Part shown: in pieces, positions 7,119 through 22,872 of the stretch
Layout: each line of letters begins with the position of its first letter
Numbering within the stretch: the stretch's first letter is position 1
NCBI RefSeq assembly: GCF_004770155.1
Contig: NZ_RQFA01000021.1
Location: forward strand, 1 to 22,872
DNA length: 22,872 nucleotides
Direction: 5' to 3'
Source of the DNA: Leptospira gomenensis
GTDB lineage: Bacteria; Spirochaetota; Leptospiria; Leptospirales; Leptospiraceae
Notes under the pieces: generated by a model
Told to the model about the DNA's origin: nothing
The model's database searches: none
What the model saw: the letters and a program-made list of their open reading frames with translations, nothing else
Translations under genes and position numbers: made by a program

Positions 7119-9005
7119 CTATCTTAAGGAATATTCCCTCATACAATAATTCCCGGAAGGATGTTTGTATTCCTTCTTTAAGATCGCGTTTTTGCCGACG
7201 GCCGCGACGCGTATCGAAAACTTATCCGTCATTTCTTTTTGGCCGCAAACCGGAGTTATGACAAGCGCCGAATCGAATTCGTTCCAAGACTTCCATTTGT
7301 GTCTCGAGTCGTTGCGCACTTTTCCGTCTTTTAAAGTTTTCATACGCATCAAAAGGTCGATCTCCGACGCGATCAGTCTTCCTTTTTTGTCGAAGTTGAA
7401 TTCCTCATGGAATCCGTTGAAGAGGATGTATTTCCCTTCCGCGGAAATTTTCGAAGTGAGATCACGCGCGGGTTGAAACAGATCGGTGCGGAATCCCTTT
7501 AGACAAAAATACTGCTTCTTCTCGTAATCGTCTCGCAAAAGCCCGCCTTCCCTTACGAATAAACTGGAGCTCCATAACACGATCACGATTCCGAACGCGG
7601 AAGCGATCCGTTTGTTCAACGCCGATCCTTCCTCCATAAACCGGAAGATCCATAACGAAAAGAACGTAAACAACGCGGGCAGAGGCGGAAAAACGTGACG
7701 AAGTTGTTTGTTGCCGGTCGTTGCGTCGATGACTACATATTGTAAAAACAGAATACAGGTCGCCGCGGTCAGAGGGTCTTTGATGGCGGAGAAAAAAGAT
7801 TCCCGAAACGATTTCGAAGAACCGCGACGTTGCGTAAAGAATAGAAGGATCAGACCTAAGGTTCCGAAAAAGAAAACCCTAAAGATCCAAGGTTCTTGGA
7901 ATACGTGGCTGATCGGACTCGTGTTCGTGGGGGAAGCAAACAACGCGAATATGAAACTTTTCACGTATTCGTTCACGATCATCTGCGCGTTGATCAAACT
8001 CATCACCCGATCCGGATTGGCGAAAATCCAGACAAGGGAAGGTGCGATCGCGTAGAGATAAAGGACGCGAATGGACGCCGGGGCGATCTTTTTCCATTCG
8101 TCCCTTTTTTGATATAAGAAAAGATTGAAATCCAAAAACAACAATACCGTGAGATAATAGATCACGAGTTTGAATTGTCTTTGATCCAGATTTATGTTCG
8201 TAACGACGCGCAACACGGGCAGGGAAACTACGAGCACCACGACTAAGACGAGAAAAATTCTGCGGAACCCGCGATAACGTTCCCTAAAGGAGAACTTTAG
8301 AATTTCAGAATATTCTTTCGGTTTGGAGACGATCTCGTAGAGGAATATCGCTATAAAAAGCAGAAGGCCGTACGGATATTTCGTAAAAAAAAGTCCGAAC
8401 AGGGACAATAGGACGGACGTTTCCATCTTTTCGGACGGATCGAATTTCTTACGGAACGGATCTTCGTTCGTTTGTCGATAGAGTTTGTAAAGCGTGTAAT
8501 ACGTCCAGAGTAGAAAGAACATTCCCTGGGTTTCCAACATCGACGAAAGGCTATAAGACGGCGTCTCCGTGCTGTGTAACGTCAATGCGAGCGTTACGAT
8601 CGATGTCAATCCCGCCTTCCAAAACGATCCCGTGATTTTATAAACGATGTAGAGGACGGTGGGAAAACAAAGTACGTAAAACGCCAATCCCAGAAACGAA
8701 TCCTTCCAAGTGATCGGAAGATCCGGAGGAACGATCAACAAGAGGAGGGATAAGAAGGAGCGAAACGGAGGCCAAGTGGGCGACTCCAGAAACGGAAAAA
8801 ACGCCCTCCACAATTTCCAATCCCGAAAATCCTGATACTGATCGAGCACTACGTTGAGGCGTATGTTTTCGTCCCAGGTCAATAAATCCTTCAGTTCGCA
8901 AGTCCTGAGAAAAACGTCCCAGTTGCGGATTCCCGTATAGATCGCGAGCGCGAGAGATAAGATACAAAGTAGAATTCCGGGTAGGATCAAACCGAGCTTT
9001 TTCAC
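7119..9005 (-). CDS. GT-C type membrane glycosyltransferase (GT39/ArnT-like)
   Basis: A 628-aa polytopic protein with about 10-12 TM helices, a periplasmic first loop carrying an acidic pair (TWDENIRLN, D45/E46), and a soluble C-terminal portion (about residues 500-628). This layout fits GT-C enzymes that take sugar from a polyprenyl-phosphate donor and transfer it to an extracytoplasmic acceptor; the loop-1 acidic residue is the usual catalytic site. I see no motif that fixes donor or acceptor. GTG at 9005 is chosen because a GGAGG site lies five bases upstream. The gene follows the GT2 gene by 40 bp on the same strand, the usual donor-synthase/transferase pairing. The wider family is likely; exact family (GT39, GT83 or a Leptospira-specific group) is uncertain. 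Confidence 0.72.
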   Translation of the reverse strand: MKKLGLILPGILLCILSLALAIYTGIRNWDVFLRTCELKDLLTWDENIRLNVVLDQYQDFRDWKLWRAFFPFLESPTWPPFRSFLSLLLLIVPPDLPITWKDSFLGLAFYVLCFPTVLYIVYKITGSFWKAGLTSIVTLALTLHSTETPSYSLSSMLETQGMFFLLWTYYTLYKLYRQTNEDPFRKKFDPSEKMETSVLLSLFGLFFTKYPYGLLLFIAIFLYEIVSKPKEYSEILKFSFRERYRGFRRIFLVLVVVLVVSLPVLRVVTNINLDQRQFKLVIYYLTVLLFLDFNLFLYQKRDEWKKIAPASIRVLYLYAIAPSLVWIFANPDRVMSLINAQMIVNEYVKSFIFALFASPTNTSPISHVFQEPWIFRVFFFGTLGLILLFFTQRRGSSKSFRESFFSAIKDPLTAATCILFLQYVVIDATTGNKQLRHVFPPLPALFTFFSLWIFRFMEEGSALNKRIASAFGIVIVLWSSSLFVREGGLLRDDYEKKQYFCLKGFRTDLFQPARDLTSKISAEGKYILFNGFHEEFNFDKKGRLIASEIDLLMRMKTLKDGKVRNDSRHKWKSWNEFDSALVITPVCGQKEMTDKFSIRVAAVGKNAILKKEYKHPSGNYCMREYSLR

Positions 9006-9010
9006 AATCG

Positions 9011-9015
9011 CCTCC
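9011..9015 (-). promoter_or_regulatory. Shine-Dalgarno of the GT-C gene, supporting a GTG start
   Basis: Read on the minus strand, GGAGG is followed by CGATT and GTG (9005-9003). The five-base spacing makes this GTG the best start. Confidence 0.7.
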
Positions 9016-9035
9016 GGTGGAAAAAGTTATTCCAG

Positions 9036-9045
9036 AAAAAAGGGA

Positions 9046-9054
<9 letters not shown>
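9036..9054 (-). terminator. Terminator-like hairpin whose loop contains the GT2 stop codon
   Basis: On the minus strand the sequence reads AAAGGG-TAAT-CCCTTTTTTC. The six-base arms AAAGGG/CCCTTT pair around a four-base loop that contains the TAA stop of the GT2 gene (9046-9048), and the right arm runs into six Ts, three of them in the stem. The stem is short, so termination would be partial. It would attenuate transcription into the GT-C and kinase genes. A translating ribosome reaching the stop would cover the hairpin, which could couple read-through to GT2 translation. Confidence 0.4.
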
Positions 9055-10043
<989 letters not shown>

Positions 10044-10201
10044 GATATACCCGTTAGGATCGTAGGTGCGGGCTTTTTGTCCAGAATTATTCCCCCTTGC
10101 CGATGTTCGGTCGAAGTTCGTGACGCGGAGGTTTTGTTCGACGTAGAATCGAGAGAATCCCGTTTTTGCCCTGATTTTTAGTGCTCTGCTTAAAAATTCT
10201 C

Positions 10202-10599
<398 letters not shown>

Positions 10600-10613
10600 T
10601 TCTTTCAGAAATC

Positions 10614-13626
<3,013 letters not shown>

Positions 13627-13628
<2 letters not shown>

Positions 13629-13631
13629 GAG
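13627..13631 (+). promoter_or_regulatory. Shine-Dalgarno overlapping a stop codon, deciding a GTG start
   Basis: AGGAG at 13627-13631 overlaps the TAG stop (13626-13628) of the YdbH-like gene and lies nine bases before GTG 13641. The in-frame ATG at 13650 would be 18 bases away, so GTG is the better start. This arrangement favours translational coupling. Confidence 0.7.
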
Positions 13632-13640
13632 AAATCAACC

Positions 13641-14255
13641 GTGAAAAAGATGGTTTTCAAACGCGTTTTTTCCGTTTTTATTTTTTGGCCGCTTTTCGCG
13701 GATTGTATCATCAAATCGCCTTTGATCACGTTTACACAAACCCAGACTTCTTCTGAAAAGCAGATGATCGGAGAGGATAGGATTCTGGAGAAGGACGGCT
13801 GGCTGATCTCTTCGATCAAAACCTCGTCCGCGGGTTCCGAGGTTTGGAAAAAGGATTTTTCCGGCGATTCCAACTCGGAAGAAGATAAGAATATTCTAAT
13901 GTCCTTAAGAACCCTCGCGTATCTCGCTCCCGAAATCAAAAATTGGAAAGGAGAAGGATTTTTGGCGGAAGGATTGGACGGTAAACTCAAGATTAATCCC
14001 GTTTCGGCGGAGGCGGGTATCCGGGAAGAACTTTCCAAAAAAGAGACTCGATCCCGCTTAGAAAATCTGATCTCCATCGCCAACGAACACAGAACCAAGG
14101 CGATCGCGTCCCGGCTCGTAAACGTTTCTTCCAAATCCTCTTCCAAAGAAGAAGCCGAAACTCTTCGTCTTCATCTCGAACGAACCTGGTATCGTCTCGT
14201 TGAGAAGGGGGAGTTTTACGAAAAGTCTCCCGGAAAATGGGCCCGTAAGGAGTAG
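13641..14255 (+). CDS. DUF1318 (YdbL-like) lipoprotein
   Basis: A 204-aa protein with a basic N-terminus (MKKMVFKR), a hydrophobic stretch (SVFIFWPLFA) and a candidate lipidated Cys22. The -1 residue is Asp (LFADC), unusual even for spirochaetal lipoboxes. Just after the cysteine, IIKSPLITFTQTQTSSEKQ recalls the short strand segment of YnbE (Cys-x-Pro...Pro-Ile-x-Ile). The C-terminal third (about 133-204) matches the DUF1318/YdbL pattern by eye: LISIANEHRTKAIASR, then a variable part, then GEFYEKSPGKWARKE, like YdbL's G-Y...G-W-(L/R)-RK end. In E. coli, YnbE and YdbL are separate partners of YdbH. It lies between the YdbH-like and giant genes with gaps of 12 and 3 bp. The family call is likely and was not searched. 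Confidence 0.72.
   Translation: MKKMVFKRVFSVFIFWPLFADCIIKSPLITFTQTQTSSEKQMIGEDRILEKDGWLISSIKTSSAGSEVWKKDFSGDSNSEEDKNILMSLRTLAYLAPEIKNWKGEGFLAEGLDGKLKINPVSAEAGIREELSKKETRSRLENLISIANEHRTKAIASRLVNVSSKSSSKEEAETLRLHLERTWYRLVEKGEFYEKSPGKWARKE
14247..14252 (+). promoter_or_regulatory. Shine-Dalgarno of the giant gene, inside the preceding gene
   Basis: AAGGAG at 14247-14252 is formed by the last Lys-Glu codons of the DUF1318 gene, immediately before its TAG, and lies six bases before ATG 14259. It fixes the start and suggests translational coupling. Confidence 0.75.
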
Positions 14256-14258
14256 GTC

Positions 14259-22043
<7,785 letters not shown>

Positions 22044-22052
22044 TGATTATGA

Positions 22053-22379
22053 ATTTGTTTCGAATCTTCATTCGCGCCGATGTTCGGAGCGTTTCGTATT
22101 TTGTTTCGTTACTTTATTTTGCGTTACGTTTTCCGTCGCAGGGTTTGTTTCGAATTACGTACGGAGCCGTATCTGATTTCTGTGGATTTTCCGCTTTTGT
22201 ATGTGAGCGCTGGAAGTTTGGTGTTGTTGGCGCTCGCAACAAACGTCGCGGCTTTGCTTCTAAACTTGTGTTCTTTTGTTACTGTTAAACTCCGCTCTTG
22301 TTACAAAAAATCGCATCGGCCTTTTCTAAGTTTCGATTGGTTTCGCTTCAGAGTAAACCGCAATGCGGCAGACGATTGA
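22053..22379 (+). pseudogene. Possible decayed FtsX/LolC-type ABC permease remnant
   Basis: The frame open from 22053 to a TGA at 22377-22379 contains FRILFRYFILRYVFRRR, resembling the start of LolC/LolE-type permeases (an FxxxLRYLxxRR pattern). It runs directly into ISVDFPLLYVSAGSLVLLAL and ATNVAALLL, resembling the last TM helix of FtsX-type permeases. The central part expected between them (several hundred residues) is missing and the tail is not protein-like. A second frame from GTG 22043, overlapping the giant gene's stop, opens MIMNLFRIFIRADVRS and loses protein character after about 35 codons. My reading is a gene eroded by internal deletion and frameshift. Chance similarity of hydrophobic sequence is a real alternative. 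Confidence 0.25.
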
Positions 22380-22500
22380 GTGGATGTTAGAATGTTAGTC
22401 GGCTCTGGTTGGCCCTTGGGTTTTGCCGATTCGAAATTCGTGATTTTCGATCTTCAATTGGTAAGTTTGAGATTTCGATTTGTTCAATGTCGCTTCGCTG
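22380..22500. other. Short non-coding stretch before the satellite
   Basis: G/T-rich on the plus strand, no supportable gene and no clear hairpin-plus-T-run terminator. The remainder of the gene-poor stretch after the giant gene consists of the permease-like remnant before it and the satellite after it. Confidence 0.5.
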
Positions 22501-22702
22501 GATTCGACTTGGCTTGGCTCGACTTGACTTGGCTTGGCTTGGCTTGGCTTGGCTTGGCTTGGCTTGATTTGATTTGATTTGATTTGATTTGATTCGACTT
22601 AGCTCGACTTGTGACTTGACTTGTGACTTGACTTGTGACTTGACTTGTGACTTGACTTGTGACTTGACTTGTGACTTGACTTGATTCGATCTGATTCGAC
22701 TT
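22501..22702. repeat. Pentanucleotide microsatellite with embedded 12-bp minisatellite
   Basis: From 22501 to 22610 the sequence divides into 22 consecutive pentamers, nearly all fitting G-(A/G)-(C/T)-T-(T/C). They include seven GGCTT (22531-22565) and then five GATTT (22566-22590). From 22611 to 22682 follow six identical 12-mers, GTGACTTGACTT. Pentamers resume at 22683-22702 (GATTC GATCT GATTC GACTT). The 12-mer equals GT plus two GACTT pentamers, so it looks derived from the pentamer array. Long open frames across it (Leu/Ala/Trp/Gly repeats on plus, Lys/Ser/Gln/Val/Pro/Ala repeats on minus) follow from the lack of stops in these units and are not called as genes. Confidence 0.92.
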
Positions 22703-22773
22703 AAGTTGACGCAGCTGGATTCGACTTGCTCGGCTCGAACCGAACCAGAATATTTTCTCTGATTACAACGCAA

Positions 22774-22872
22774 GTGCCCGCGATTTTTTTCATCGGAAGC
22801 GTGACGTTCGTGCAAGCCGTGGAACCGAGTGTGGTATGGGATATTTACTGCTCAACAACGAAGAAGAAATTT
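22774..22872 (+). CDS. Possible N-terminus of a truncated ORF at the window edge
   Basis: A frame open to the last base starts GTG (22774) and gives 33 residues beginning MPAIFFIGSVTFVQAVEPS. This looks like a short signal peptide with a possible cleavage after VQA. TTG at 22726 is an alternative start in the same frame. No Shine-Dalgarno is visible before either start, and the frame comes directly out of the satellite region, so this may be chance. Family unrecognised. Confidence 0.2.
   Translation, partial: MPAIFFIGSVTFVQAVEPSVVWDIYCSTTKKKF

Noticed and set aside
22380..22577. Plus-strand frame with Leu/Ala/Trp/Gly repeats
   Set aside because: Same satellite read on the other strand; composition artefact.
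22387..22815. Minus-strand frame with KSQV and KPSQA-type repeats
   Set aside because: It is a direct reading of the 12-mer and pentamer satellites, which contain no stops in these frames. There is no domain, start signal or neighbour support.

Overview
The window reads as spirochaete chromosome, most likely Leptospira. This rests on general knowledge, not a database match: moderate GC with A/T-rich homopolymer runs, an AraC regulator fused to a multi-TM membrane domain, a 7TM-PAS-PAS-HisKA_2 kinase, loose lipoprotein signal sequences, and very large lipoprotein-like TPR proteins. No tRNA, rRNA, CRISPR array, transposase or phage gene was found.

Layout. (1) 1-914: the last 52 codons of an unrecognised gene (stop at 157-159), then about 755 bp of A/C-rich low-complexity DNA containing a 22-bp tandem repeat. 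(2) 915-5012, plus strand: purB (adenylosuccinate lyase), an SDR-type NAD(P)-binding protein and a membrane-anchored AraC regulator, chained by 4-bp and 11-bp overlaps, then a fatty acid hydroxylase/sterol desaturase family enzyme 63 bp further on. (3) 5034-10041, minus strand: read from 10041 downwards, a GT2 polyprenyl-phosphate glycosyltransferase, a GT-C (GT39-like) membrane glycosyltransferase and a sensor histidine kinase. They look like one transcription unit, with a weak terminator-like hairpin between the first two. (4) 10258-22043, plus strand: a very tight operon (gaps 14, 12 and 3 bp) of a STAS protein, a 1004-aa AsmA/YdbH-like protein, a DUF1318 (YdbL-like) lipoprotein and a 2594-aa lipoprotein-like protein with a PD40/TolB-type propeller, a long TPR-type region and two CHAT-like but apparently degenerate modules. 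(5) 22044-22872: a short reading frame resembling a decayed FtsX/LolC-type permease, a striking pentanucleotide/12-mer satellite, and a possible truncated ORF at the right edge.

How the genes work together. Region 4 is the most interesting part. In E. coli an AsmA-like bridge protein (YdbH), a small lipoprotein (YnbE) and a DUF1318 protein (YdbL) form an envelope lipid-transport module. Here the bridge protein is followed by one lipoprotein that looks like YnbE's lipid-anchored strand joined to YdbL's domain, and then by a giant scaffold-like protein. My inference is that this operon is an envelope lipid-transport machine with an additional giant component. Region 3 looks like a donor-synthase/transferase pair that puts a sugar on an extracytoplasmic acceptor, with an envelope-sensing kinase. 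All functional calls come from reading motifs by eye.
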